A DNA stretch of 14,966 nucleotides from an uncultured bacterium (GCA_905215665.1 CAJMQR010000018.1:1-14966), one strand, 5' to 3'. Shown: positions 1-7,925, numbered from the stretch's first letter. The notes: generated by a model not told the origin, from the letters alone. A program made the numbers and translations.

Positions 1-1196
1 GCCTCTTCCTCTCCGGCGGCCGGCCTTTGCGGCTGCGTCACAAAGGTTCCGCTGGCCAGTCTTTCCTCCAGTCTGCACAGTCTCGCGTTCAGCGACTGCG
101 CATCCAGCTTCGCCTCCGGCTCACACAGGCGGATGATGCACAGCTCCGCATCAATCCTGCGGTTCGTGCTGATGCTGAAGCCCGCGGCGGCGTCGCGCAG
201 GATAGAGGTCGCGCGCAGCAGTTCGCCTGCGCTCCACATGGGCAGCAGCTCCTTCAGCTCGGAAGGGGTGCAAACACCCGTAATCTGTCCCGCGGCATCC
301 TTGGGCGCCGTTTTGCAGATCAAAAGGTCCCGGGAAACGGCGCAAAGCTCGTCAAGCATGGCCGCGAGATCCTTTCCCTCGACATATTGTTCATTAAAAA
401 TCTTCAGCGCAGCGGCCGTATCATGCTTTGCAATCGCGCGCATCAGCGCTGCCGTTGCCTTTGAGCCGGCGATGCCGAGCGTGCTGCACACCTGCTCGAC
501 TGTGACGGCGCCTGCAGCCGCGGAAGCGCACTGGTCAAAGAGGCTGACCGCGTCGCGCAATCCGCCGTCCGCCAGCCGGGCCAGAAAAGCTGCGGCATCC
601 GGCTCCAATGCGATATGCTCCTGATAGGCAATATAATTCAGCCGCGCAGCAATGTCCACAGGCGTGATCCGCCGGAAGGAAAAGCGCTGGCAGCGCGAAA
701 GGATCGTGGCCGGAACCTTGTGCAGCTCCGTGGTAGCGAGGATGAACAGCAGATGCTCCGGCGGTTCCTCGACGATCTTGAGCAGCGCGTTGAAGGCGCT
801 GGTGGAAAGCATATGCACCTCATCGATGATATACACGCGCGTTTTGACCTCTGAGGGGGTAAACTGGGCATCATCCCGCAGGGCGCGGATGCTGTCGACG
901 CCGTTGTTGGAGGCAGCGTCAATTTCAAGCACATCCATGCACGCGCCGGAATCGATGCTCCGGCAGGCTGGGCAGCGGTTGCAGGGATTTCCGTCCACGG
1001 GGCTTTCACAGTTGACCGCCTTCGCAAGAATCTTGGCACAGCTTGTCTTGCCCGTGCCGCGGGTGCCGGTGAACAGGTAGGCATGGCTCAGATGTCCGGT
1101 AAGGATCTGATTTTTAAGCGTCTGCGTCACGCTCTGCTGGCCGACGACGTCGTCAAAGCTCTGCGGCCGGTATTTCCGGTAAAGCGCCTGATACAT
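1..1196 (-). CDS. dnaX: DNA polymerase III subunit gamma/tau (partial, 3' end outside window)
   Basis: This is the ATPase subunit of the clamp loader, which opens and loads the beta clamp for the replicative polymerase. The frame stays open from an ATG at 1196 to the window edge, giving 398 codons with no stop. The N terminus MYQALYRKYRPQSFDDVVGQ is the classic DnaX opening. Walker A is GTRGTGKTS at residues 44-52. Four zinc-binding cysteines are C63, C72, C75 and C78. Walker B with the DEVH box is at about 121-128, and an SRC motif (ILSRCQRF) lies near residue 165. The visible part covers domains I-III; the variable tau tail, which would contact polymerase and DnaB, is missing only because the window ends. 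The start is supported by GGAGG at 1205-1209, eight bases upstream. In Bacillota dnaX is usually followed by ybaB/ebfC and recR, which would lie beyond the left edge. Confidence 0.97.
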   Translation of the reverse strand, partial: MYQALYRKYRPQSFDDVVGQQSVTQTLKNQILTGHLSHAYLFTGTRGTGKTSCAKILAKAVNCESPVDGNPCNRCPACRSIDSGACMDVLEIDAASNNGVDSIRALRDDAQFTPSEVKTRVYIIDEVHMLSTSAFNALLKIVEEPPEHLLFILATTELHKVPATILSRCQRFSFRRITPVDIAARLNYIAYQEHIALEPDAAAFLARLADGGLRDAVSLFDQCASAAAGAVTVEQVCSTLGIAGSKATAALMRAIAKHDTAAALKIFNEQYVEGKDLAAMLDELCAVSRDLLICKTAPKDAAGQITGVCTPSELKELLPMWSAGELLRATSILRDAAAGFSISTNRRIDAELCIIRLCEPEAKLDAQSLNARLCRLEERLASGTFVTQPQRPAAGEEE

Positions 1197-1219
1197 CCTG
1201 TTCACCTCCGTTCCGCAAT

Positions 1220-1248
1220 AGTATAATCGAAATTCCGGAAAAAAGCAA
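1220..1248 (-). promoter_or_regulatory. sigma-A-type promoter of dnaX
   Basis: On the minus strand TTGCTT (1243-1248) and TATACT (1220-1225) are separated by exactly 17 bases. Transcription would start a few bases before the dnaX Shine-Dalgarno, leaving a very short leader. It lies downstream of the terminator after the SRP RNA, so dnaX probably has its own transcription start. This is inferred from consensus matching only. Confidence 0.7.
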
Positions 1249-1260
1249 TCCCGGAGTGAC

Positions 1261-1321
1261 AAAAAAGCCCTGCCGGACGGCAAACACCGGGGTCAGGCAA
1301 ATCAACCTGACCCCGGCGTTT
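1261..1321 (-). terminator. intrinsic terminator region after the SRP RNA
   Basis: A 16-bp stem (1282-1297 with 1306-1321, one G-U pair in the minus-strand RNA) encloses an 8-base loop. The core is CCGGGGTCAGG paired with CCTGACCCCGG. On the minus strand it is followed by a small GC-rich hairpin (TGCC/GGCA) and then GGGC plus six T at 1261-1266. The U tract is therefore not directly at the base of the large stem, so the exact stop point is uncertain. The stem is nearly symmetrical and begins with AAAC and ends with GTTT. Confidence 0.75.
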
Positions 1322-1335
1322 ATGAAAAAGGCGCC

Positions 1336-1638
1336 GCTCCGGCCCATAATAAGATCGCACACCCACACCCGAATCTGCAACCATACCCGTTTCCCATGCA
1401 GTTGGCTCAGAAACGGCATCCTCGCGGCACACGGACAGATCCGCTTAATGCTGCTCGGTTCCCCGCCTGACATGGTTCACGGGAGCCCGTTGCGCAAGAC
1501 CGATTCCTCAACACCACTTACATGGACAGACGGCACAGCGCAGACCCTCATGTGGGAGTTCATCCCTGCTGTAGCGGATTGCAGGCAACAGGGCACCGCT
1601 AACTCCCCGACTAGTGCGACCTTATTATGGGCCGGAGC
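1336..1638. repeat. 25-bp inverted repeat closing the SRP RNA
   Basis: The arms are 1336-1360 and 1614-1638. They match at 24 of 25 positions, and the odd position becomes a G-U pair in the minus-strand transcript, so the RNA forms an unbroken 25-bp helix. The inner seven base pairs belong to the mature SRP RNA ends. The outer 18 (starting GCTCCGGCCC) extend beyond the usual mature ends. Such a duplex would suit RNase III maturation, as known for the B. subtilis scRNA precursor. The outer arm starts nine bases after the acpP stop codon. Confidence 0.85.
1352..1620 (-). ncRNA. ffs: signal recognition particle RNA, large type with Alu domain
   Basis: This is the RNA scaffold of SRP, which binds Ffh and targets membrane and secreted proteins to the translocon. 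On the minus strand the 5' part carries the Alu-domain signature (CTAGTCGGGGAG, then GTTAGCGGTGCCCTG and GCAATCCGCTA), known from Bacillus-type scRNA. The S domain is diagnostic: GTCAGG, a CGG stem closed by a GGAA tetraloop (1459-1462), then CCGAGCAGCATTAAG, which is the Ffh-binding site. The 3' end (GGTGTGCGAT) pairs with the 5' end (GTCGCAC). Estimated mature length is about 270 nt, close to B. subtilis scRNA. Ends are approximate to a few bases. The position immediately upstream of dnaX matches the scr-dnaX order in Bacillus. No protein frame here is believable. Confidence 0.93.
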
Positions 1639-1646
1639 ATCGTATT

Positions 1647-1880
1647 TCAGCCGATCTCCGCCAGCTTTTCCTCAATGAGATCCGCAAGCTCTCCGATGGT
1701 CTCCACATTGAGCTTGCCTTCCATCTCAAAATCGACGCCGAGCTCCTCTTCCATATCCATTACCATCTCGACCATATCCAGAGAATCCAGATGCAGGCTC
1801 TCAAAGGTAGTGTCACGGTTTATGTCCTCCGCGGGAATATCCAACTGTTCAGACAGATACGAAATGATACGTTCAAGCAT
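1647..1880 (-). CDS. acpP: acyl carrier protein
   Basis: A 77-residue acidic protein that carries growing acyl chains on a 4'-phosphopantetheine arm during fatty acid synthesis in the cytoplasm. The attachment motif LDSLDMVEM is present, with Ser33 as the modified residue, and the length is typical of the family. The open frame extends seven codons upstream, but the ATG at 1880 is chosen because GGAGG lies nine bases before it, while the upstream ATG has no ribosome binding site. It stands alone here, between rpoD and the SRP RNA, not in a fab cluster. It could therefore serve general fatty acid synthesis or be a second, specialised ACP; the sequence alone does not decide this. Confidence 0.95.
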   Translation of the reverse strand: MLERIISYLSEQLDIPAEDINRDTTFESLHLDSLDMVEMVMDMEEELGVDFEMEGKLNVETIGELADLIEEKLAEIG

Positions 1881-1919
1881 TGCCGCTCGCCTCCAAACCA
1901 TCTCATTGCTTTTTTATAC

Positions 1920-1955
1920 ATAATAATATGATACGTTTTTTTCCGACAATGTCAA
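1920..1955 (-). promoter_or_regulatory. possible promoter of acpP and the SRP RNA
   Basis: The minus strand of this AT-rich gap has a perfect TTGACA at 1950-1955, but it is 21 or more bases from the TATTAT repeats at 1920-1928, which is too far. A better-spaced pair is TTGTCG (1944-1949) with TATTAT (1920-1925), 18 bases apart. No convincing rpoD terminator is visible, so acpP may also be read from upstream. This is a weak call. Confidence 0.45.
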
Positions 1956-1966
1956 GAAAAAATTTT

Positions 1967-3118
1967 TCAGTTGATAAAGTCCTTGAGAATCTTGGAACGC
2001 GACGGATGGCGGAGCTTGCGCAGCGCCTTGGCCTCGATCTGACGGATACGTTCCCTCGTCACATCAAATTCGGCGCCGACCTCTTCCAGTGTATGCATTT
2101 TTCCGTCGGTCAATCCGTAGCGCAGGCACAAAACCTTTTCTTCCCTCGGCGTCAGAGTTTTCAGCACGCCCGCCAACTGCTCGCGCAGCATGGCGAAGGC
2201 CGCGGCGTCCGCCGGCTCGGAGGCGTCCTCGTCCTGAATGAAATCTCCGAGATGACTGTCGTCTTCCTCGCCCACCGGCGTCTCCAGCGAGATCGGTTCC
2301 TGCGCCGCGCGCATGATCTCCTCCACACGTTCGACCGGCATATTCAGCTTTTTTGCAATCTCATCCGAGCTGGGATCGCGTCCCAGCTCCTGCACCAGTT
2401 CGTGGGAGGCGCGGGAGACACGGTTGATCGTTTCGACCATATGTACCGGAATACGGATTGTTCTTGCATGATCCGCGATGGCGCGGGAGATGGACTGGCG
2501 GATCCACCATGTGGCATAGGTGGAAAATTTGTAGCCCTTTGTGTAATCAAACTTGCCGACCGCCTTGATCAGTCCCAGATTGCCCTCCTGAATCAGATCG
2601 AGCAGCGGCAGGCCCCGGCCGACATATCGTTTTGCAATGGAGACGACAAGGCGCAGGTTGGCCTCGACCATCTGATTGTGTGCTTCCTCGTCGCCGTCCG
2701 CCATCTTTTTCGCAAGCTCGGCCTCCTCCTCCGTCGTCAGAAGGGGGATCTTTCCGATCTCCTTGAGATACATACGGACGGGGTCATTGACGCTCATATT
2801 CTCAGACATCTCGGAGGTGTCCACCAGCTTTTCCTCCTCCACCAGCTCAAGATCCTCCTGGCTGGGGAGCATGTCGTCCGGCTTCGCGAGAAGCTCGACA
2901 ACATCCGACACATCGATGTCCACACCCGCCGCCTCCAGCGCGTCGTAGATCATGTCGGTCTGCTGCTCGTCTGCGTCGATGGCGTCGAGCGTGTCGATCA
3001 GATCCTTGGAATGGATCTTTTTCTCTTTCTTCGCCCGGGCAAGGAGCTGCTGAAGTTTTTCATTCATTTTTTCGTTGTTCTTTTCCTCCAGCTTTTTTTC
3101 GTCCTGCATTTCCACCAT
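1967..3118 (-). CDS. rpoD: RNA polymerase primary sigma factor (sigma-70/SigA)
   Basis: The housekeeping sigma factor that directs RNA polymerase to most promoters. It has 383 residues, close to B. subtilis SigA and lacking the large insertion of E. coli RpoD. Region 1.1 is at about 20-75. Region 1.2 starts at DPVRMYLKEIG (112-122). Region 2 spans about 150-225, with the -10-reading segment KFSTYATWWIRQSI at 197-210. Region 3 covers about 230-305. Region 4 has its helix-turn-helix at about 342-368 (LEEVGAEFDVTRERIRQIE). The start at 3118 is set by GGAGGT (3127-3132), which lies inside the last codons of dnaG; only two bases separate the dnaG stop from this start, so translation is probably coupled. 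The promoters seen elsewhere in the window fit what this sigma would read. Confidence 0.98.
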   Translation of the reverse strand: MVEMQDEKKLEEKNNEKMNEKLQQLLARAKKEKKIHSKDLIDTLDAIDADEQQTDMIYDALEAAGVDIDVSDVVELLAKPDDMLPSQEDLELVEEEKLVDTSEMSENMSVNDPVRMYLKEIGKIPLLTTEEEAELAKKMADGDEEAHNQMVEANLRLVVSIAKRYVGRGLPLLDLIQEGNLGLIKAVGKFDYTKGYKFSTYATWWIRQSISRAIADHARTIRIPVHMVETINRVSRASHELVQELGRDPSSDEIAKKLNMPVERVEEIMRAAQEPISLETPVGEEDDSHLGDFIQDEDASEPADAAAFAMLREQLAGVLKTLTPREEKVLCLRYGLTDGKMHTLEEVGAEFDVTRERIRQIEAKALRKLRHPSRSKILKDFIN

Positions 3119-3120
3119 CG

Positions 3121-4872
3121 CTATGTACCTCCATATCCTTTTTTCTTTTTCATACTCTGCTGCATTGCACGAAGGCCGTCCGCACCGGAGGCGTTTCCAA
3201 GGGCAGATTCCTCAAGAATGATCCGGCGGCAGTCGGAGAAGGCATCCTCGGAAACGGGGGCGTCCTGCTTTTGCAGCACCGCCGTCAGATGCGCCATCTC
3301 CTCGGGCGTAAGCACACCCTCCAGCGCGGCGGGCGTCACCCGAAGATCGTCTCTCCAGCGCTGCTTCAAAAGCCCGTAGGCGCGGCCAAAGAAAGGCACG
3401 GAAAAATGCTCCGGCAGGAGTCCCTCCGTCTGTGCGAACAACTCCGGCTCTTTCAGAAGCATCCGCAGCAGGCACTCCTCCGCCATTGCGGAGCGGACAT
3501 TGTCATAGCGCAGCTCCCGGCTGCGGGGCTGCACCGCCGCCGCAGGATCAAGCGCGCGCTTTTCCTGTTCTCTGCGCTGGCGTGCCATACGGCGCTTGAA
3601 AGCCTTGCCGATTTCCAGCTTCATGACCTCCGGCGTGAGGCCGGCAACCTCCGCCGCACGCGCGCCGTAAATTTCCCGCTCAACCGCCGTGGAAAAGGTT
3701 GAAATCAGCTCGGCCGCCTGCTTTGCAAATTCAACTCTCTGTTCGTCGGAGGAAAAATCAAACTGCGCCTGCAGGGAGCGGAGACGGTATTCCGCCTGAT
3801 TCTCCGATTCCTTCAGCAGCAGGCGGAAGCGGTCTGCCCCGTATTTTTTCAGGAATTCGTCCGGGTCCTTCGCGCCCTGCATCCGCAGAACCTTGACCCG
3901 CAGTCCCGTCTTTTCCAGCATGGGAATCGCCCGTCTCGTGGCGTTCTGCCCGGCCTCGTCGCCGTCGTAGGTCAGCACAACCTCATTCGTATATTTGGAC
4001 AACAGGTCCGCGTGCTCCTGCGTCAGCGAGGTGCCGAGGGAGGCCACCGCACAGTCGAAGCCGTACTGGTGCAGGGAAATCGCATCCATATAGCCTTCCG
4101 TCAGAATGATGTACCCCTGCTTACTCTTTTTGACGACATTCATCGCGAAGAGGTTCCTCCGCTTGTTAAAAATGACCGTCTCCGGCGAATTGAGATATTT
4201 GGGGGTCGAATCGTCCATGACCCGGCCGCCGAAGCCTATGACATTGCCCCGCACGTCGATGATCGGGAACATCAGGCGGTTGCGGAAGCGGTCATAAAGC
4301 GTCCCCTTCGTTTTATTCTGCAGCACAAGGCCGGCCTCAAGCAATTCTTCCTTGGTGAAGCCGCGGGCGGTCATCGCGTCCAGAAGCGCGCTCCATTGAT
4401 CGGGGGCAAACCCCAGCCCGAAGCGCGTGATCGTATCCGCCGACAGGCCGCGTGCGGCGGCATAGCGCCTGGCCTCCCCCGCCTGCGGCGTTTTGAGCTG
4501 CGCATGAAAAAAGCGGGCTGCCTCTTTGCAAAGCGCCCAGAGGCGCTCCTTCTTTTTGTACTGCGACTGATAAGTGTCGTCCTCCGGCACCTCAAGCCCG
4601 GCGCGCTTCGCAAGAAAGCGCACCGCATCAGGATAACTGAGGTTTTCAATCTCCATGATGAAGTTGACGACGCCGCCGCCCTTGTGGCAGCCGAAGCAAT
4701 AATAGATTCCCTTTTCGGGTGAGACGGAAAAAGAGGGCGTTTTTTCGCCGTGAAAGGGGCAAAGGCCGAAGAGATTGCTTCCCTTTCTGGTCAGCGCGAC
4801 ATACTGTCCCACAACGTCCTCAATGGGATTGCGGGCGCTCAGCTCGTCCAGAAATGCCGGCGAAAAGGCCAT
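3121..4872 (-). CDS. dnaG: DNA primase
   Basis: Makes the short RNA primers that start leading and lagging strand synthesis, working with the DnaB-type helicase. It has 583 residues, near the 603 of B. subtilis. The N-terminal CHC2 zinc finger has C38, H41, C59 and C62. The Toprim catalytic core follows, with E259 in LTEGYMD and D303/D305 in YDGDEAG. The C-terminal helicase-binding domain (about 430-583) is less conserved. The ATG at 4872 has GGAGGG five bases upstream. It starts 13 bp after dgt ends and stops two bases before rpoD begins, so dgt, dnaG and rpoD look co-transcribed. Confidence 0.98.
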   Translation of the reverse strand: MAFSPAFLDELSARNPIEDVVGQYVALTRKGSNLFGLCPFHGEKTPSFSVSPEKGIYYCFGCHKGGGVVNFIMEIENLSYPDAVRFLAKRAGLEVPEDDTYQSQYKKKERLWALCKEAARFFHAQLKTPQAGEARRYAAARGLSADTITRFGLGFAPDQWSALLDAMTARGFTKEELLEAGLVLQNKTKGTLYDRFRNRLMFPIIDVRGNVIGFGGRVMDDSTPKYLNSPETVIFNKRRNLFAMNVVKKSKQGYIILTEGYMDAISLHQYGFDCAVASLGTSLTQEHADLLSKYTNEVVLTYDGDEAGQNATRRAIPMLEKTGLRVKVLRMQGAKDPDEFLKKYGADRFRLLLKESENQAEYRLRSLQAQFDFSSDEQRVEFAKQAAELISTFSTAVEREIYGARAAEVAGLTPEVMKLEIGKAFKRRMARQRREQEKRALDPAAAVQPRSRELRYDNVRSAMAEECLLRMLLKEPELFAQTEGLLPEHFSVPFFGRAYGLLKQRWRDDLRVTPAALEGVLTPEEMAHLTAVLQKQDAPVSEDAFSDCRRIILEESALGNASGADGLRAMQQSMKKKKGYGGT

Positions 4873-4885
4873 GTTCTCCCTCCTG

Positions 4886-5902
4886 TCAGTCTCGTAGCTG
4901 CCAAGCCGTCGGAATGAACAGCTCGGAATATTTGTAGATTGCGTATTTGTCCGTCATGCCCGCGATGTAATCGCAGACCGTCCGGCCCATTCCTTCAAAG
5001 GTAACCTGCGGCTGAAAATCCGCCGGAAGCTTCTCCGGATGCTTGATATAGTATTCGTACAGTTCCTGAAGGATCCGGCGCGCCTTGGACTCCTCCCCCT
5101 TGGCGACCGGATTCTTATAGACCCGTTCAAACATAAACCCGCGCAGCGCCTCCATCGCCTGGCCGATCTCCGGGTCCATGCCCAGCTCGCCGCAGTTCAG
5201 CGTATGGAAAACCATATTCGTGACAAGCGTGTTGATCCGATCCCGGTGGCTCTCCCCCAGCACCTCCGCAATTTCCCGCGGAATATCCTGGTTCGTGAGG
5301 ATACCGGCGCGCATTGCGTCGTCAATATCATGATTGATATAGGCGATCTGGTCGGAGATCCGCACGATTTGCCCCTCCAGTGTCTCGGGCAGACGGCTGG
5401 ATCTGGTATGCCCCAGAATTCCCATCCGCACCTCATAGGTCAGGTTCAGGCCCGTGCCATCCTTTTCCAGAATATCAACCACGCGCAGAGACTGCTCGTT
5501 ATGGTGGAAGGGCGTCCCCATCACCTCGGACAGCGCAACCTCTCCGGCGTGGCCGAAGGGCGTATGTCCGAGATCATGTCCAAAAGCAATGGCCTCGGCC
5601 AAATCCTCGTTCAGACGCAGCGCGCGGGTGATCGTCCGGGCGATCCGCGCCACTTCGAGCGTATGGGTCATACGGGTACGGTAATGATCTCCCTCCGGCT
5701 GCAAAAAAACCTGCGTCTTGTGCATCAGGCGCCGGAAGGACTTGCTGTGCAGAATTCGGTCGGAATCCCGCTGGTAGCAGGTGCGCACATCGTTTTCCGT
5801 TTCGGCTTCTTCCCGCAGGCGGCCCCGCGTGGCGTCCGAAAACTGCGCCAGTCTGCTCAGACGGAAATGTTCCTCCTGTTCCAGTTGTTCACGGATCGTC
5901 AT
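4886..5902 (-). CDS. dgt: deoxyguanosinetriphosphate triphosphohydrolase-like protein (HD superfamily)
   Basis: A metal-dependent phosphohydrolase expected to cleave dNTPs (dGTP in the best known members) to nucleoside and triphosphate, trimming dNTP pools. It has 338 residues from the chosen start. HD ligands are visible: H80, H109-D110 in FGHDLGHTPFGH, and D184 in ISDQIAYINHD. The opening segment with YQRDSDRILHSKSFRRL is typical of the dGTPase family. An in-frame GTG three codons earlier is rejected because it lies directly against the Shine-Dalgarno (AAAGGAG); the ATG at 5902 has ten bases of spacing. Its place directly before dnaG and rpoD is common in Clostridia and links nucleotide pool control to priming. 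Substrate preference cannot be read from the sequence. Confidence 0.9.
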   Translation of the reverse strand: MTIREQLEQEEHFRLSRLAQFSDATRGRLREEAETENDVRTCYQRDSDRILHSKSFRRLMHKTQVFLQPEGDHYRTRMTHTLEVARIARTITRALRLNEDLAEAIAFGHDLGHTPFGHAGEVALSEVMGTPFHHNEQSLRVVDILEKDGTGLNLTYEVRMGILGHTRSSRLPETLEGQIVRISDQIAYINHDIDDAMRAGILTNQDIPREIAEVLGESHRDRINTLVTNMVFHTLNCGELGMDPEIGQAMEALRGFMFERVYKNPVAKGEESKARRILQELYEYYIKHPEKLPADFQPQVTFEGMGRTVCDYIAGMTDKYAIYKYSELFIPTAWQLRD

Positions 5903-5949
5903 TGCCAGCACTCTCCTTTTGAAGACTCACGTTCTGTGCGAATGGGTAT

Positions 5950-6591
5950 CTACGCATTGCCCACCTTGTCCAGCGGGACGGCTCGGTATTCGTTTTCGCC
6001 GGTCACACCCTCGATCGTTCCGGCGGAAAGATCGTACACATGATCCAGAAAAGGCGTGACCTGCGTCTGCGGAAGCAGCAGGTCAAAGCTGACGTCCGCG
6101 CCGAATTCCACGTTCTGCACGATACCGCTGAAAGCGGTCACCGCCAGCCGCAGCCGCTCGTACCAGCGGTAGGGGCAAGGCAGATACACCCTCGTCCAGA
6201 CCCGCTTGATCGAGCGGCCCGCCGCATCCAGCGCCAGCTTGGCGCCGTGCGCGTAAGCGCGTACCAGTCCTCCCGCGCCGAGCAGAATCCCGCCGAAGTA
6301 CCGCGTGACGACGCAGGTCACATTGTAGATTTCTTCCCGCTGCAGCACCTGCAGAACCGGCATTCCCGCCGTTCCGCCCGGCTCTCCGTCATCCGAGAAG
6401 CGGGTTGCCCCTCCCTTGATGATATAGGCATAGACATTGTGCGTGGCGTCCCAGTAAGTCTCACGCATCTGCTTCAGGCACGCCAAAGCCTGTTCCTCGG
6501 TCTCCGTGCGGAAAATATGTCCGATAAAGCGGGAGCGGCGTTCGATGAACTCCGCTTCCGCGTCTGAGGAAGGCACCAGATACTCTGTCAT
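5950..6591 (-). CDS. yigZ: YigZ/YvyE family protein (IMPACT-like, UPF0029)
   Basis: A 213-residue protein with the N-terminal UPF0029/IMPACT domain and a shorter C-terminal DUF1949-type domain (about 135-205). Hallmarks are SDDGEPGGTAGMP at 66-78 and TRYFGGILLGAGGLVRAY at 96-113. The family is conserved but its bacterial role is not settled; eukaryotic IMPACT modulates the Gcn1/Gcn2 stress response, so a link to translation is often suggested. The start codon overlaps the hflX stop in an ATGA (6588-6591) and there is no strong separate ribosome binding site, so translation is probably coupled to hflX, which itself acts on ribosomes. A 47-base gap separates it from dgt. Confidence 0.93.
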   Translation of the reverse strand: MTEYLVPSSDAEAEFIERRSRFIGHIFRTETEEQALACLKQMRETYWDATHNVYAYIIKGGATRFSDDGEPGGTAGMPVLQVLQREEIYNVTCVVTRYFGGILLGAGGLVRAYAHGAKLALDAAGRSIKRVWTRVYLPCPYRWYERLRLAVTAFSGIVQNVEFGADVSFDLLLPQTQVTPFLDHVYDLSAGTIEGVTGENEYRAVPLDKVGNA

Positions 6592-7859
6592 ACCGCCGGC
6601 CTCTTTTCAAAGCCGCGATACCGGCCGTACAGCTCCGCATTGCAGATCGTCTCGACCTCGATCCCGTCGGCGCTGTACTCGGTCCGCAGCACCTGCGCCT
6701 GATCGTGCAGGATCTCAAGCACTCCGGCCTGGGAATAAGGCAGCAGCAGCGTCACATGATGCAGCGCTCCCAGCAGCGTTTGCTCCATGCGCGTCAGCAG
6801 CTCGTCCATACCGATGCCGCTGCGCGCGCACATCGGAATGTTCTTTTCCCCAACGGGGATAGCGGAAATGTCCTCCAGCAGATCGGCCTTGTTATAGCAG
6901 CGCAGGACGGGCACACCGGGCTTCGCCAGTTTTTCAATAAGGCGGTTCACCACCTGAATATGCGCCTCGCGCTCCGGATCGGATGCATCGATTACATGCA
7001 GCAGCAGATCGGCGTACTGCAGCTCCTCCATCGTCGCCTTGAACGCCTCGATCAGATCATGCGGCAGCTTTGCGATGAAGCCGACGGTGTCGGAAAGCAG
7101 GACATCCAGATGATCGGAAACGTGCAGCCGGCGCGTCGTCGTGTCCAGCGTATCGAACAGGCGGTCATTCGCCGGAATACCGGCCTGAGTGAGCTGGTTC
7201 AGAAGCGTGGACTTTCCAGCGTTTGTATATCCCACAAGCGCCACCACCAGAACGGAATTCTTGATGCGCCGTTCCCGCTGGACGGCGCGGACCTTGCGCA
7301 CCTCGGCCAGCTCGTCCTGCAGTCTGGCGATCCGCTCGCGGATGTGGCGGCGGTCGGTTTCCAATTTGGTTTCGCCGGGGCCGCGGGTGCCGATCCCGCC
7401 GCCGAGTCTCGACATGGATTTGCCCATGCCGGACAGCTTAGGCAGCAAATACTGGTACTGCGCCAGCTCCACCTGAAGGCGGCCCTCCGCCGTTTTTGCT
7501 CTCTGCGCGAAAATATCCAGAATGAGGGCACTGCGATCCAGCACACTGGCCTGCGTCAGCTCCTCCAGCGACCGGATCTGCGCGGGAGACAGATCATTGT
7601 CAAACACCACCAGCGTCGCGCCGGAGCTTTCCGCAAGCTGGCGAACCTCCTCCGCCTTTCCCTCACCGATAAAACTGTGCGGATCCGGCGTGTGGCGGTT
7701 CTGCAGCACCTTTGCGACACAGATGCCCCCCGCCGTCTCCAGCAGCGCCTCCAGTTCGTCCAGAGACGCGTCCGTCGCGGTTTCCTCCGGCTTGAAGCAA
7801 TCGGCGTTCAGACCCACCAGAATTGCCTTCTCTGAGGCCACACGGTCGTTTGGATTCAT
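6588..7859 (-). CDS. hflX: ribosome-associated GTPase HflX
   Basis: A GTPase that binds the 50S subunit and splits stalled or hibernating 70S ribosomes. It has 423 residues. The N-terminal HflX domain runs to about 200 and includes the glycine-rich loop RLGGGIGTRGPGETKLE just before a basic coiled helix. The G domain follows: G1 GYTNAGKST at 210-218, G3 DTVGF, and G4 NKAD. The ATG at 7859 is preferred over an in-frame GTG one codon upstream because it gives six bases of spacing from AGGAG. It is the first gene of the hflX-yigZ-dgt-dnaG-rpoD set. No strong promoter was found in the short gap after the rpmE terminator, so it may depend on read-through or on a promoter not recognised here. Confidence 0.97.
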   Translation of the reverse strand: MNPNDRVASEKAILVGLNADCFKPEETATDASLDELEALLETAGGICVAKVLQNRHTPDPHSFIGEGKAEEVRQLAESSGATLVVFDNDLSPAQIRSLEELTQASVLDRSALILDIFAQRAKTAEGRLQVELAQYQYLLPKLSGMGKSMSRLGGGIGTRGPGETKLETDRRHIRERIARLQDELAEVRKVRAVQRERRIKNSVLVVALVGYTNAGKSTLLNQLTQAGIPANDRLFDTLDTTTRRLHVSDHLDVLLSDTVGFIAKLPHDLIEAFKATMEELQYADLLLHVIDASDPEREAHIQVVNRLIEKLAKPGVPVLRCYNKADLLEDISAIPVGEKNIPMCARSGIGMDELLTRMEQTLLGALHHVTLLLPYSQAGVLEILHDQAQVLRTEYSADGIEVETICNAELYGRYRGFEKRPAV

Positions 7860-7888
7860 CACGATCTCCTAACATTTGACAAAATATG

Positions 7889-7920
7889 AAAAAAGTCCGC
7901 ACCGATACGATGCGAACTTT
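7889..7920 (-). terminator. intrinsic terminator after rpmE
   Basis: A 13-bp stem (7892-7904 with 7908-7920, G-U pairs tolerated in the minus-strand RNA) with a three-base loop ends in six T on the minus strand (complement of 7889-7894). It begins five bases after the rpmE stop codon and ends about 30 bases before hflX. Confidence 0.88.
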
Positions 7921-7925
7921 ACTCA

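Noticed and set aside
1153..1678. Open frames of 106 and 140 codons between dnaX and acpP.
   Set aside because: They are read across the SRP RNA and its terminator, which explain the sequence fully.
1950..1955. Perfect TTGACA upstream of acpP as a standard -35 box.
   Set aside because: The nearest good -10 hexamer is 21 bases away, outside normal spacing; only kept as part of a weak promoter call.
1880..3379. A 499-codon open frame on the plus strand opposite rpoD.
   Set aside because: It lies fully antisense to rpoD and part of dnaG, has no family resemblance or convincing ribosome binding site, and reads as a shadow of GC-rich coding sequence.
7860..7925. A promoter for hflX in the short gap after the rpmE terminator.
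   Set aside because: No pair of hexamers with acceptable match and spacing was found; AT-rich sequence there is the terminator U tract.
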